This document shows positions 47,863 to 57,309 of a stretch of 64,000 nucleotides of DNA, one piece after another. The first letter of the stretch is position 1. Each line of letters begins with the position of its first letter. The DNA lies in the NCBI RefSeq assembly GCF_001426245.1, contig NZ_LMCM01000006.1, positions 160,865 through 224,864 of the forward strand, given 5' to 3'. The stretch comes from Phycicoccus sp. Root101 (GTDB taxonomy: Bacteria; Actinomycetota; Actinomycetes; Actinomycetales; Dermatophilaceae). Made by a program: the position numbers and the translations under genes. The notes below the pieces were generated by a model. It saw only the letters and a program-made list of their open reading frames with translations. It did not search any database and had not been told where the DNA came from.

Positions 47863-50049
47863 ATGACGTCCGCACCTGCCGTCGCAGCGACCGAGGTCCG
47901 GGTCCTCGAGGGCCCGAACCTCTACTTCGCCAAGCCGGCCATCAAGGTCAGCCTCGAGCTGCCCGGGTACCTGTCCGCCGACGAGGCCGACCTCAAGAAG
48001 CTGGCCCGCTCGGTCGGGCTGAAGAGCTCGCGACCCGGCGCTCCGGGCACCGAGCAGCGCCAGCGGTTCGTCATGCGGCTCGTCGAGCGCGCCACCCGTC
48101 GCCTCGCCGCCGCCAGCGGCACCACCCGGCTTGGGGTGCGGACCCGTCCCGGCAGCGACCCCGCCCAGGTCGTGGTGGCCTTCGTATGGCGCCGCCGTGG
48201 TCGGGCGCGCGCGCTCGGTGAGGGCGTGGCCCCCCTCCTGCAGTCCTGGCTCGACGGGGACGACCAGGTCGAGGCGCTCGGCGCCCAGGTGGCCGCGGCC
48301 GAGCCGGGGGAGCGCCCGTCGCTCATCACCCCCACCATCCCGGTCGCGTCGATCACCGGCACCAACGGCAAGACGACGACCACCCGCCTGCTCGGCCACA
48401 TCGGCATGACGGCAGGCCTGCGCACCGCCTGGTCGTCGACCGACGGCATCGTCGTGCAGGGCGAGGTCATCGAGGGCGGCGACTACTCGGGGCCGGCCGG
48501 CGCACGCGCGGTCCTGACGGCGCCCGGCGTCCAGCTGGGCATCCTCGAGACCGCCCGCGGAGGCATGCTGCTCAAGGGCATGGGCGTCTCGGCCAACGAC
48601 GTCTCGGTCGTCACGAACGTGTCCGCCGACCACCTCGGGCTCCAGGGCATCGACACGGTCGACCAGCTCGCCGAGGTCAAGGCGATCGTCACCAAGGCCA
48701 CCAAGCCCCGGGGCTGGGCCGTGCTCAACGGTGAGGACCCGCGGGTGTGGGCGATGCGCTCGGGCACCAAGGCGCGCCCCTGGGTGTTCACGCTCCGCTC
48801 GGACGCCCCGGCCGTCCGGGAGGCGCTCGACGCGGGCGGCCGGGCCATCACCGTCCTCGACGGCGACATCGCCGTGCTGGAGAACGGGCAGGACCCCGAC
48901 CGCCTCGTGAGCATCCTCGACGTTCCGGCGACCCTGTCGGGGCTGTCGGTCCACAACATCGCGAACGCCCTCGCCGGTGCCGCCGCTGCCCTCGGTCTGG
49001 GCCTGCCTCGTGCGGCCGTCGTCGAGGGCCTGAAGAGCTTCGCCCCCGACGACCAGCTCAACCCGGGGCGGATGAACACCTACACGCTGCGCCGCGAGGA
49101 CGGCAGCGCCATCACCGTCATCGTCGACCTCGCCCACAACGAGGCAGGTCTCGACGCGTTGATGGACGTCGCCCACGGCCTGAAGGTCCCCGGCGGCCAG
49201 GTCCACCTGGGCCTCGGCCTCGCAGGGGACCGCACGGACGACCTGCTGGAGTCCATCGGTGAGGTCGCGGGCCTGCGGGCCGACCGGATCGTCGCGGCGC
49301 ACAAGGAGCACTACCTGCGCGGGCGGACCATGGAGGAGCTCGAAGGCCACCTGCGCACCGGGTTGGCGCGAGCCGGCGTCGCCGACATCGACTCCTACCC
49401 GACCGAGCTCGGTGGTCTGCAGGCCCTCGTTCCCGGCGCCTCGGACGGCGACGTCGTCGCGCTCATGTGCCACGCAGAGCGGTCCCAGGTGGCCTCGTGG
49501 CTGGCCGAGCAGGGGGCCGTGGCCGACGGGCCTGACGACATCCGCCGCAAGGTCGTGGCCGCCCGCGGGGAGCACGAGTTCGAGACGCAGATCGCCGAGC
49601 TGTGGGAGCTGGACGACGACCAGGCCCGGATCGAGGCGGCCACCTCGTTGCGCACCTCACGCCCCGGCGACGCCCGCCTGGTCTACGAGCTCGCCGCGAC
49701 CCTGGACGCCGCCGGGCGCGAGAAGGACGCGATCGACCTGTACCGCGACGCCCTCGCCAGCGGGCTGCGCGAGCCGCACCGGCACCGTGCCCGGATCCAG
49801 CTCGCCTCCAGCCTGCGCGTCACCGGCCAGCCGGACCTCGCGCACTCGCTGCTCACCGAGCTCTCGCACGAACGGCCCGGCAGCGTGGCCGTCGAGGCGT
49901 TCCGCGCCCTCGCGGCCTACGACAGCGGTCGCGGTGCCGAGGCGGTGGCCGACCTCATCGACACCCTGCTGCACCACGCCGGTGACGAGGACAGCCTGAG
50001 CTACCAGCGGGCCCTGCACGGGTATGCCGCGCAGCTGCGGGATGCCTGA
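47863..50049 (+). CDS. CphA-like Mur ligase without ATP-grasp, fused to TPR
   Basis: 728 residues. The N-terminus (VLEGPNLYFAKPAIKVSLEL...) resembles the N-terminal domain of cyanophycin synthetase, but the ATP-grasp domain is missing and the Mur-ligase P-loop GTNGKTTTT comes at 166-174. Further Mur motifs are LETARGGMLLKGMG, NVSADHLGLQGIDT, HNIANALAGAAAALGLGL and DLAHNEAGLDALMDV. From about residue 575 the sequence is helical and TPR-like (PGDARLVYELAATLDAAGREKDAIDLYRDAL). Ligates an amino acid-like unit to a peptide or polymer, presumably; substrate unknown. It converges on a full CphA-like synthetase across a shared terminator. Leaderless ATG. Confidence 0.85.
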   Translation: MTSAPAVAATEVRVLEGPNLYFAKPAIKVSLELPGYLSADEADLKKLARSVGLKSSRPGAPGTEQRQRFVMRLVERATRRLAAASGTTRLGVRTRPGSDPAQVVVAFVWRRRGRARALGEGVAPLLQSWLDGDDQVEALGAQVAAAEPGERPSLITPTIPVASITGTNGKTTTTRLLGHIGMTAGLRTAWSSTDGIVVQGEVIEGGDYSGPAGARAVLTAPGVQLGILETARGGMLLKGMGVSANDVSVVTNVSADHLGLQGIDTVDQLAEVKAIVTKATKPRGWAVLNGEDPRVWAMRSGTKARPWVFTLRSDAPAVREALDAGGRAITVLDGDIAVLENGQDPDRLVSILDVPATLSGLSVHNIANALAGAAAALGLGLPRAAVVEGLKSFAPDDQLNPGRMNTYTLRREDGSAITVIVDLAHNEAGLDALMDVAHGLKVPGGQVHLGLGLAGDRTDDLLESIGEVAGLRADRIVAAHKEHYLRGRTMEELEGHLRTGLARAGVADIDSYPTELGGLQALVPGASDGDVVALMCHAERSQVASWLAEQGAVADGPDDIRRKVVAARGEHEFETQIAELWELDDDQARIEAATSLRTSRPGDARLVYELAATLDAAGREKDAIDLYRDALASGLREPHRHRARIQLASSLRVTGQPDLAHSLLTELSHERPGSVAVEAFRALAAYDSGRGAEAVADLIDTLLHHAGDEDSLSYQRALHGYAAQLRDA

Positions 50050-50092
50050 CCGCACCACACGCCGCCACGACGACCGGCGCCCCACGACGGAT

Positions 50093-50122
50093 GGCCCGAT
50101 CCCGCAGCAGTGGGGTCGGGCC
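50093..50122. terminator. Bidirectional terminator between the two CphA-like genes
   Basis: GGCCCGATCCC and GGGGTCGGGCC form an 11-bp stem with one G-T pair around an 8-base loop; flanking CGACG/CGTCG can extend it. Between convergent genes. Confidence 0.75.
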
Positions 50123-50136
50123 GTTCGTCGTGCTGC

Positions 50137-52992
50137 TCAGCTGGTGGCGGGCTCGACCTCGGGAGCCTCGGCCGCTGCGGCCTCGTCGCCGGAGGCCTGA
50201 GCCTCGACCTGCATCTCCACGGGGTCGAGGTCGGGGTCGCCGATCCCCTCCTTGTTGTGGGCGCCGGCCTGGGCGTGCTGGGTCATCTGCTCGAGCTCGT
50301 TCAGCACCTCGGCGTGCTGGTCCACGCAGAGCACCACGACGTCACCGGGGTTGGCGCGGGCCATGCAGTGCCGGACGGCGTCGACCTCGTTGAGGACGGT
50401 CTCGACCTGGCGGCAGCGGATGCCCTCCTTGCCGATCTCACCCTTGGCGCCCTCGGCGATGAGGGCAGCCGTCTCGCCGGCGGGACGACCCCGCTTGCGC
50501 TCGTCCTCACGGACCACGACCACGTCGAAGTGGCGGGCGGCGATGGCTCCGAGCTCGCGCATGTCGTCGTCGCGGCGGTCGCCGGCCGTGGAGATCATGC
50601 CGATCCGCGAGACCTTGCCGAGGTCGGACTGGCCGGCCTTCTGCGCGGCATACCCCTCGACGAACTCACCCAGCACCCGCATGCCGGGGGCGTTGTGGCA
50701 GTAGTCGACGAACACGTCGACGTTGTGCACGTTGACGAGGTTCATGCGGCCGGGGGAGAGGTAGTAGCTCGTCGTGAAGGTGCGCAGGCCCTGGCGGATC
50801 TCGTGCAGACCGGCCCCGGCGGCGAACGCGGCACCCGCGGCCGCCATGGCGTTGGCGACGTTGAACTTCGCGGTGCCGCCGAAGGTCGCGGGCAGCAGGT
50901 GGGTCCACGCGAGCTGCATCGAGCGACGCCCGTGCTTGATGACGATCATGTCGCCACGGTCGGTGTGGTCGAGGACGACCGCCCTGCCACCACGGCGGCA
51001 GTAGTCCTCGATGAACTCGCGCACCTTGCTGCCGGGTGGCTGCATGGAGAACCACACGATCCCGCCGGAGCACCGACGACGCATCTTGCGGACGAGGTCG
51101 TCGTCGGCGTTGAGGACGGCGAAACCGTTGCGGGGCACCGCTTCCACGATGACGGCCTTGACGTCGGCGAGCTGCTCGAGGGTGTCGATGCCCTTCATGC
51201 CGAGGTGGTCGGGGGCGACGTTGGTGACGACGGCGACGTCGTTGCGGTCGTAGCCGAGGCCCTCGCGCAGGATGCCGCCGCGGGCGACCTCCATGACGGC
51301 GAAGTCGACGCGGGGGTTCTGCAGGACCATCCGGGCCGAGCGGGGGCCGGACGCGTCGGCCTTGTAGACCAGCCGCTCGTCGATGATGATGCCGTCGGTC
51401 GAGGTCATGCCGACCTTGCGCCCGATGCCCTTGAAGATGTGGGCGATCATGCGCGACGTCGTGGTCTTGCCGTTGGTGCCGGTGACCGCCACGATCGGCA
51501 CGCGCGAGGGCGAGCCGGGCGGGAACAGCAGGTCCACGACCGGCTTGGCGATGAACTGGGGCTCGCCGACCGTGGGGTGCGTGTGCATCCGGAACCCGGG
51601 AGCGGCGTTCACCTCGCAGATGGCGCCGCCGGTCTCGCGGACCGGGGAGGCGATGTCGGGGCAGATGAAGTCGATGCCCGCGACGTCGAGCCCGATCATG
51701 CGGGCCGCCTCCTCGGCGATCTCGACGTTGTCCGGGTGCGCGTCGAACGTCCGGTCGACCGAGATGCCGCCCGTCGACATGTTGCCGGTGAGGGCGAGCT
51801 TGACCATCTGGCCCTCCGGCGGCACGCCGTCGAGCTCGTAGCCCTGGTCGCGGACGAGCGCGATGGCGGCGTCGTCGACCTTGATGCGGGTCAGGACCTT
51901 CTCGTGGCCGACACCTCGGCGGGGATCGGCGTTGGTCGTCTCGACCAGCTCGGCGACCGTGTGGGTGCCGTCGCCGATGACGTGGGCGGGGACGCGCTCC
52001 GCGATGGCCTGCATCTTGCCGCCCACGATGAGGCAGCGGTAGTCACGGCCGACGACGAGCGACTCGACGATGACGTAGCCGCGCCGGGACTCTCCCTCGG
52101 CCGTGACGAAGGCCGACCGCACCTCGTCGTCGGACTGCAGGTCGAGGCACACACCGCGACCGTGGTTGCCGTCCAGGGGCTTGACGACGACGGGGAACCC
52201 GATGCGCCGGGCCGCGGCCACCGCACCGTCCGCCGTGCGCACGGTCTCCTGCTTGGGCACGGGGAGTCCGGCGGAGGCCAGCAGGCGGGTGGTCATGTCC
52301 TTGTCGCTGGCGATGTCCACGGCCAGGGCGCCGGTCTTGGACGTCATCGTCGCCCGGATGCGCTGGGCGTGCACGCCCTGCCCGAGCTGGACGAAGGACG
52401 CGCTGTTGAGCCTGATGTACGGGATGTCGCGGGCGATGGCCTCCTCGAGGATCGCCCCGGTCGACGGCCCGAACGCCGAGCGCTGCGCCCGGCGCAGGAA
52501 CAGGTCGAGCTCCTCGGTGAAGTCGAACTCCTCCTCGGCCTGGACGAGGTGGTTGACGAGGCGCACCGCGAGGGTGCCGGCCGCGAGGCCGACCGTCTCG
52601 TCGGCGTAGTCGTAGATGACGTTGTAGCGACCGGGCTGCCCCTTGACGGCGCGCGTCTTCCCACGCCGCAGGTCGTGGCCGGCCTCCTGCTGCAGCTGGA
52701 GGGCGACGTGCTCGGCGACGTGGCCGACCCAGGTGCCCTCACGGAGCCGCTCGATGAAGCCGCCCTTCACCCCGCGCGAGCAGGTGTGGTTCTCCAGGCC
52801 GGGCAGCAGCTCCACGAGGTGGTCGGTGAACCCCTCGATGGTGTCGGTCGGGTAGCCCTCGAGCACCCCGAGGTCCACGATGAGGTGGATGGCCGGGCTG
52901 TAGGACCAGATGTTGCCGCCGCGGTAGACGCGGGACTCGACGATCGAGAGCTCGGGAGCTGCGGGCCCGGTGGGCGTGGGGCGATCGGCCAT
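50137..52992 (-). CDS. cphA: Cyanophycin synthetase-like protein (CphA)
   Basis: 951 residues with all three CphA domains: N-terminal (ESRVYRGGNIWSYSPAIHLIVDLG, GTWVGHVAEHVALQLQQEAG), ATP-grasp around 215-475 (KPLDGNHGRGVCLDL, VGRDYRCLIVGGK, DFICPDIASP) and Mur ligase (GTNGKTTT at about 504-511, EVARGGILREGLGYDRNDVAVVTNV). Makes a multi-L-arginyl-poly-L-aspartate-type storage polymer, or a similar poly-amino-acid, in the cytoplasm. Acidic C-terminal tail. ATG 52992 has AGGAG 6 bases upstream. Downstream of the cyanophycinase gene on the same strand. Confidence 0.92.
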   Translation of the reverse strand: MADRPTPTGPAAPELSIVESRVYRGGNIWSYSPAIHLIVDLGVLEGYPTDTIEGFTDHLVELLPGLENHTCSRGVKGGFIERLREGTWVGHVAEHVALQLQQEAGHDLRRGKTRAVKGQPGRYNVIYDYADETVGLAAGTLAVRLVNHLVQAEEEFDFTEELDLFLRRAQRSAFGPSTGAILEEAIARDIPYIRLNSASFVQLGQGVHAQRIRATMTSKTGALAVDIASDKDMTTRLLASAGLPVPKQETVRTADGAVAAARRIGFPVVVKPLDGNHGRGVCLDLQSDDEVRSAFVTAEGESRRGYVIVESLVVGRDYRCLIVGGKMQAIAERVPAHVIGDGTHTVAELVETTNADPRRGVGHEKVLTRIKVDDAAIALVRDQGYELDGVPPEGQMVKLALTGNMSTGGISVDRTFDAHPDNVEIAEEAARMIGLDVAGIDFICPDIASPVRETGGAICEVNAAPGFRMHTHPTVGEPQFIAKPVVDLLFPPGSPSRVPIVAVTGTNGKTTTSRMIAHIFKGIGRKVGMTSTDGIIIDERLVYKADASGPRSARMVLQNPRVDFAVMEVARGGILREGLGYDRNDVAVVTNVAPDHLGMKGIDTLEQLADVKAVIVEAVPRNGFAVLNADDDLVRKMRRRCSGGIVWFSMQPPGSKVREFIEDYCRRGGRAVVLDHTDRGDMIVIKHGRRSMQLAWTHLLPATFGGTAKFNVANAMAAAGAAFAAGAGLHEIRQGLRTFTTSYYLSPGRMNLVNVHNVDVFVDYCHNAPGMRVLGEFVEGYAAQKAGQSDLGKVSRIGMISTAGDRRDDDMRELGAIAARHFDVVVVREDERKRGRPAGETAALIAEGAKGEIGKEGIRCRQVETVLNEVDAVRHCMARANPGDVVVLCVDQHAEVLNELEQMTQHAQAGAHNKEGIGDPDLDPVEMQVEAQASGDEAAAAEAPEVEPATS

Positions 52993-53041
52993 GGGATCTC
53001 CTAGCGGTTCGGGCTGGGGGTGGGATCGGTGGGGCGACCGG

Positions 53042-53902
53042 TCAGGCCTTCGCCGTGGCCAGGGCCACGGCGGCATCCGCGTGCTTCTCGACGAAGTCGA
53101 CGAGCTTCACCTCGGAGAGGTCGAACGTAGCGCCTGCGGGCAGCGAGTGCACGACCGCACCGGAGACCATGAGCGGTGCTCCACGCCGGGCGTCCGGTGC
53201 GTCGGACACCGCCTCGCGGCAGTCGAGGACGAACACGGCGCCGGCACCGTGGACGGTGAAACCGGACCGGTCGCGCACCTCGATGGCGGTGTCCTCGTCG
53301 ATCCCGATGCCGATCAGGCTGGGGGAGGCGGCCACCATGGACATCAGGCGCCCGTAGCGGGACCGCTGCGCGAAGTGCTGGTCGATGATGACGCCCTGGA
53401 GCAGGCCGAGGCCGGCGCTGAGCTGGCTGTGCCGCTGACGTGGGGTGATGCCCTCGTCGCCCATCGAGATCATGAACTGGCTCATGATCGAGGCGCCTGC
53501 CGACGTGCCCCCGACGACGGCGCCGCGGTCGTGCGCACGGTGCAGGGCGTCGCCGAGCGGGGTGCCCGGGAAACGCTGGCTCAGCTTGAGCTGGCTGCCG
53601 CCGCTCATGAAGACGCCGGTGGCCTGGTCGACGAGGGCGACCAGCTCGTCGTCGTGCGCCTCCTGGCGGGACTGGGGGTTCACGACGGACGGAGCAGGTG
53701 CACCGAGACGCGTGAACACCTCGGTGTAGGCCTCGGTCACCTCGTCCTGGAACGAGGACGCGGTGGGGATCAGGACGATCTTCGCCTTGCGTCCGCCGGC
53801 GAGGCGCACGAAGCGTCGCAGGACGGTGGCCTTGCCGACACGGTCCTCGGCACCACCGATGATCAGGAGGGTCGGTGTCGCTCGACGTTTTGACGGAGGC
53901 AT
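53042..53902 (-). CDS. cphB: Cyanophycinase (peptidase S51)
   Basis: 286 residues. LLIIGGAEDRVGKATVLRRFVRLAGG, VFMSGGSQLKLSQRFPGTPL and the nucleophile elbow VGGTSAGASIMSQFM (Ser in GTSAGAS). Releases beta-Asp-Arg dipeptides from cyanophycin. ATG start 6 bases after TAGGCT (complement of 53909-53914), so leaderless. Immediately upstream of cphA in the same direction, so synthesis and breakdown are co-encoded. Confidence 0.94.
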   Translation of the reverse strand: MPPSKRRATPTLLIIGGAEDRVGKATVLRRFVRLAGGRKAKIVLIPTASSFQDEVTEAYTEVFTRLGAPAPSVVNPQSRQEAHDDELVALVDQATGVFMSGGSQLKLSQRFPGTPLGDALHRAHDRGAVVGGTSAGASIMSQFMISMGDEGITPRQRHSQLSAGLGLLQGVIIDQHFAQRSRYGRLMSMVAASPSLIGIGIDEDTAIEVRDRSGFTVHGAGAVFVLDCREAVSDAPDARRGAPLMVSGAVVHSLPAGATFDLSEVKLVDFVEKHADAAVALATAKA

Positions 53903-53908
53903 CCCACC

Positions 53909-53914
53909 AGCCTA
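53909..53914 (-). promoter_or_regulatory. -10 element of cphB (leaderless geometry)
   Basis: TAGGCT on the minus strand ends 6 bases before the ATG of cphB; likely promoter of the cphB-cphA unit. Confidence 0.5.
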
Positions 53915-53918
53915 GGAG

Positions 53919-55142
53919 TCAGGGGTGGGGGATCGGCGGAGCGGGGGTCGGCGTGCCGTCCGCCTCGTCCGCCTCCTCGATCTCCTCGCGGGTGATGCCG
54001 AGCAGGTAGAGCACGGCATCGAGGTACGGGACGTTGACGGCAGTGTCGGCCTGGTCGCGGACCACCGGCTTGGCGTTGAAGGCCACCCCGAGCCCGGCGG
54101 CCTCGAGCATGTCGAGGTCGTTGGCGCCGTCGCCGATCGCGACGGTGCGCGACAACGGCAGACCCTCGGCCTCGGCGAACCGGCGCAGGGCCGCCGCCTT
54201 GGCCGCCCTGTCGACGATCTCACCCACCACCTTGCCGGTGAGGACGCCGTCGCGGACCTCCAGCCGGTTCGCGTGGGCGTGGTCGATGCCGAGCTCCTTG
54301 GCCAGCTCCTCGACGATCTCGATGAACCCGCCCGAGACCACGGCGACCGTGAAGCCCAGCCGCTTCAGGGTGCGGACCAGCGTCCGGGCACCCGGGGTGA
54401 ACTGGACCGCTGCACGGACGTCGTCGAGGACCGACACGGGCAGGCCCGCGAGGACCGCCACCCGCTCGCGCAGGCTCTCGCCGAAGTCGAGCTCGCCGCG
54501 CATGGCGGCCGCGGTGACCGCAGCCACCTCGGCCTCTCGTCCGGCGTGCGAGGCGAGCAGCTCGATGACCTCGTCCTGGATGAGCGTGGAGTCGACGTCC
54601 ATGACGACGAGCCGGCGACCGCGGCGGGCCAGCCCGCCGGCCGCGACGGCGATGTCCAGCCCGTGCACGCTCGACTCGAGCGCGAGCTCGCGTCGGAGCC
54701 GGTCCACGTCCGCACCGGACACGTCGAACTCGACGGTCGTGACCGGATACCGGGAGAGCCTGCGTATGCGGTCGATGTTGGCGCCGTGCGAGGCGATCCG
54801 GGCGGTGATGGCTGCGACGCCGCCGGCCTTCAGGGGCGCGCCGAGGACCACGACCGCCGCACGCCCGGTGCGCCGACGACGACTGTCGCCGGTCCCCTTC
54901 TTGATCTTGACCTTGAGGTCGAGCTCGTCGCCGACGTCGTAGATCACGGTGCGGAGGCGGTCGTCCGCCTCGCCGGACTCCAGGAGCATCGCGAGGGTGA
55001 GGTGACCGCGGACGACCACCTGCTCGAGGTCGAGGACCTCGGCGCCGACCGCGGCGATCGCGTCGAAGAACGTGCTCGTGACACCCGGCCGGTCCTCGCC
55101 CGAGATGGTCACGAGGAGGGTCAGCGGCATCACGTCGGGCAC
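53919..55142 (-). CDS. serB: Phosphoserine phosphatase SerB with ACT domains
   Basis: 407 residues. Two ACT-like segments (LLVTISGEDRPGVTSTFFDAI and VVLGAPLKAGGVAAITARIASHGANIDRIRRLSRY) precede the HAD phosphatase: VVMDVDSTLIQDEVIELLASHAGRE, VSGGFIEIVEELAKELGID, VAIGDGANDLDMLEAAGLGVAFNAKP. Last step of serine synthesis. Start set at GTG 55142, which is 6 bases after TATCGT; ATG 55130 is the alternative. C-terminal tail is Glu/Pro-rich. Confidence 0.95.
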   Translation of the reverse strand: MPDVMPLTLLVTISGEDRPGVTSTFFDAIAAVGAEVLDLEQVVVRGHLTLAMLLESGEADDRLRTVIYDVGDELDLKVKIKKGTGDSRRRRTGRAAVVVLGAPLKAGGVAAITARIASHGANIDRIRRLSRYPVTTVEFDVSGADVDRLRRELALESSVHGLDIAVAAGGLARRGRRLVVMDVDSTLIQDEVIELLASHAGREAEVAAVTAAAMRGELDFGESLRERVAVLAGLPVSVLDDVRAAVQFTPGARTLVRTLKRLGFTVAVVSGGFIEIVEELAKELGIDHAHANRLEVRDGVLTGKVVGEIVDRAAKAAALRRFAEAEGLPLSRTVAIGDGANDLDMLEAAGLGVAFNAKPVVRDQADTAVNVPYLDAVLYLLGITREEIEEADEADGTPTPAPPIPHP

Positions 55143-55164
55143 GCTCGGACGATACCGACCTGTC

Positions 55165-55983
55165 TCAGCCCTCGACGTGCGAGTCTCGCCATGCGACCAG
55201 GTCCCGCAGGGGCCCGAGGTCGTAGGACGGGCCGCCCACACCGACAGTGAACAACCGGGTGCCGATGTCGTGGAGGGCCTGGGCGCCGGCCGCGTAGTCG
55301 GCGACGTCCTCGGGGAGGCGCCCGGGCTTGGGGGACACCCCGGCCGAACGCTCGATCTCTCCGGGGTCGCGGCCGACCGTGGCGCACCACTCGTCGAGCA
55401 CGGCGTGCTTGTGCGCGACCGTCTCCGGCGTCCCGAACCCGTGCCAGATCGACGCGTGCTGCGCGACGATCTTGAGGGTCTTCTTCTCCCCACCGCCACC
55501 GATGAGCACCGGGATGTCGCGCGTCGGGGCGGGGTTCAGCTTCGCCCAGCGGTCGCGGATGAGGGGCAGGTCCCGGGCGAGGTTGTTCAGCCGGCCCCCG
55601 GCCGTCCCGAAGTCGTAGCCGTACTCGTCGTAGTCCTTCTCGAACCACCCGGAGCCGATGCCGAGGATGAGCCGGCCGTCGCTGATGTGGTCGACGGTCC
55701 GCGCCATGTCGGCGAGCAGCTGCGGGTTGCGGTAGCTGTTGCAGGTGACGAGGGCGCCGATCTCGACCCGCTCGGTCGCCTCGGCCCAGGCCCCGAGCAT
55801 CGTCCAGCACTCGAAGTGCGCGCCCTCGGGGTCGCCGTACAACGGGTAGAAGTGGTCCCAGTTGAAGATGACGTCGACGCCGATCTCCTCCGCCTCGGCG
55901 GCAGCCCGCCGGATCGAGGCGTAGTCGGCGTGCTGGGGCTGGAGCTGGACACCGATGCGGATGGGGCGACCCTCGCCCGTCAC
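55165..55983 (-). CDS. F420-dependent-type LLM oxidoreductase
   Basis: 272 residues of the luciferase-like monooxygenase fold: [95 protein letters not shown] and [26 protein letters not shown]420 rather than FMN use is the family norm in actinobacteria, not shown here. GTG start overlaps the glgC stop (GTGA), so it is coupled to a glycogen gene. Substrate unknown. Confidence 0.88.
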   Translation of the reverse strand: MTGEGRPIRIGVQLQPQHADYASIRRAAAEAEEIGVDVIFNWDHFYPLYGDPEGAHFECWTMLGAWAEATERVEIGALVTCNSYRNPQLLADMARTVDHISDGRLILGIGSGWFEKDYDEYGYDFGTAGGRLNNLARDLPLIRDRWAKLNPAPTRDIPVLIGGGGEKKTLKIVAQHASIWHGFGTPETVAHKHAVLDEWCATVGRDPGEIERSAGVSPKPGRLPEDVADYAAGAQALHDIGTRLFTVGVGGPSYDLGPLRDLVAWRDSHVEG

Positions 55984-57233
55984 TTCGTGACCTCCTGGAA
56001 CTTGGCGACGACGACCAGGCCGGACTCGGTCACCATGAACCCGCGCTCCCGGTCGTGGTCGTGGTCCACCCCGATGCTCGTGTCCTCGGGCACCGTGACC
56101 CCCTTGTCGATGATCGCCTTCTTGATCACGCAGTTGCGGCCGACCTCGACGCCGTCGAGCAGCACGCTGTCGTCGATCGTCGTCCCGCTGTGGATGTGGC
56201 AGCGCGGCGACAGCACCGAGTTGGTCACGGTGGCCCCGGAGATGACGACACCCGGGGAGACGGCCGAGTTGTGCGCCTCGCCGAACTTGCCCATCGCGCC
56301 GTGGACGAGCTTCGCCGGCGGGAACGGGCCGTAGTCGGTGTAGATCGGCCAGTCGTAGTTGTAGAGGTTGAAGACGGGGTGGATGGACACGAGGTCCATG
56401 TGCGCGTCCCAGTAGGAGTCCATCGTCCCGACGTCGCGCCAATACGCCTGGTCGCGCGGCGTCGCGCCCGGGATGACGTTGTCCTTGAAGTCGTAGACGT
56501 AGCCGCGGCCCTCGTCGACGAACGCCGGGACGATGTCGCCGCCCATGTCGTGCCGGCTGCCCTCGCGGTCGTTGTCGCGGGTCACGGCGTCGATGAGGAC
56601 GTCGGCGTCGAAGACGTAGTTGCCCATCGAGGCCAGCACCTCGTCGGGCGAGTCGGGCAGGCCCTTGGCGTCCTTGGGCTTCTCGAGGAACGCCCCGATC
56701 TTCTTGTGGTCGTCCGCGTCGACCTCGATGACGCCGAACTGGTCGGCCAGCGAGATCGGCTGACGGATGGCCGCGACGGTCACGCCCGCACCGGTCTCGA
56801 TGTGCTGCTTGACCATCTGGGAGAAGTCCATGCGGTAGACGTGGTCGGCCCCGACCACGACGACGATGTCCGGCTTCTCGTCGTGGACGAGGTTGAGGCT
56901 CTGGAAGATCGCGTTCGCCGAGCCGAGGTACCAGTTCTTGTCGATGCGCTGCTGCGCCGGCACCGGGGCGATGTAGTTGCCCAGCATCGTCGACATGCGC
57001 CAGGTCTTGGTGACGTGACGGTCGAGGCTGTGCGACTTGTACTGCGTCAGCACGACGACCTTGAGGTAGCCGCTGTTGACGATGTTGCTCAGGGCGAAGT
57101 CGATGAGGCGGTAGATCCCCCCGAACGGCACCGCAGGTTTGGCACGGTCGGCGGTCAGCGGCATCAGCCGCTTTCCCTCACCGCCAGCCAGGACGATGGC
57201 AAGGACCTTGGGCACTCCGCGGCGGTACGGCAT
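55980..57233 (-). CDS. glgC: Glucose-1-phosphate adenylyltransferase
   Basis: 417 residues: [69 protein letters not shown] and [10 protein letters not shown], and the C-terminal left-handed beta-helix ([23 protein letters not shown]). It makes ADP-glucose for glycogen or maltose-1-phosphate synthesis. ATG 57233 follows TAGGGT (complement of 57241-57246) by 7 bases, which favours this start over longer ones. Divergent from glgM. Confidence 0.96.
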   Translation of the reverse strand: MPYRRGVPKVLAIVLAGGEGKRLMPLTADRAKPAVPFGGIYRLIDFALSNIVNSGYLKVVVLTQYKSHSLDRHVTKTWRMSTMLGNYIAPVPAQQRIDKNWYLGSANAIFQSLNLVHDEKPDIVVVVGADHVYRMDFSQMVKQHIETGAGVTVAAIRQPISLADQFGVIEVDADDHKKIGAFLEKPKDAKGLPDSPDEVLASMGNYVFDADVLIDAVTRDNDREGSRHDMGGDIVPAFVDEGRGYVYDFKDNVIPGATPRDQAYWRDVGTMDSYWDAHMDLVSIHPVFNLYNYDWPIYTDYGPFPPAKLVHGAMGKFGEAHNSAVSPGVVISGATVTNSVLSPRCHIHSGTTIDDSVLLDGVEVGRNCVIKKAIIDKGVTVPEDTSIGVDHDHDRERGFMVTESGLVVVAKFQEVTK

Positions 57234-57240
57234 ACCGCTG

Positions 57241-57302
57241 ACCCTAGGGAATGCCCGCCCCTGTGGCGACCCCTGTCCGTGAACCCGTCCCGCTACTACG
57301 CT
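57241..57302. promoter_or_regulatory. Divergent leaderless promoters of glgC and glgM
   Basis: The 76-base gap holds TAGGGT (complement of 57241-57246), 7 bases from the glgC ATG, and TACGCT (57297-57302), 7 bases from the glgM GTG. Both genes therefore seem leaderless and share one regulatory gap. Confidence 0.5.
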
Positions 57303-57309
57303 CGCCACC

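Noticed and set aside
50110-53004. A 964-codon open frame antisense to cphA
   Set aside because: Same composition effect; the opposite strand has all CphA motifs.
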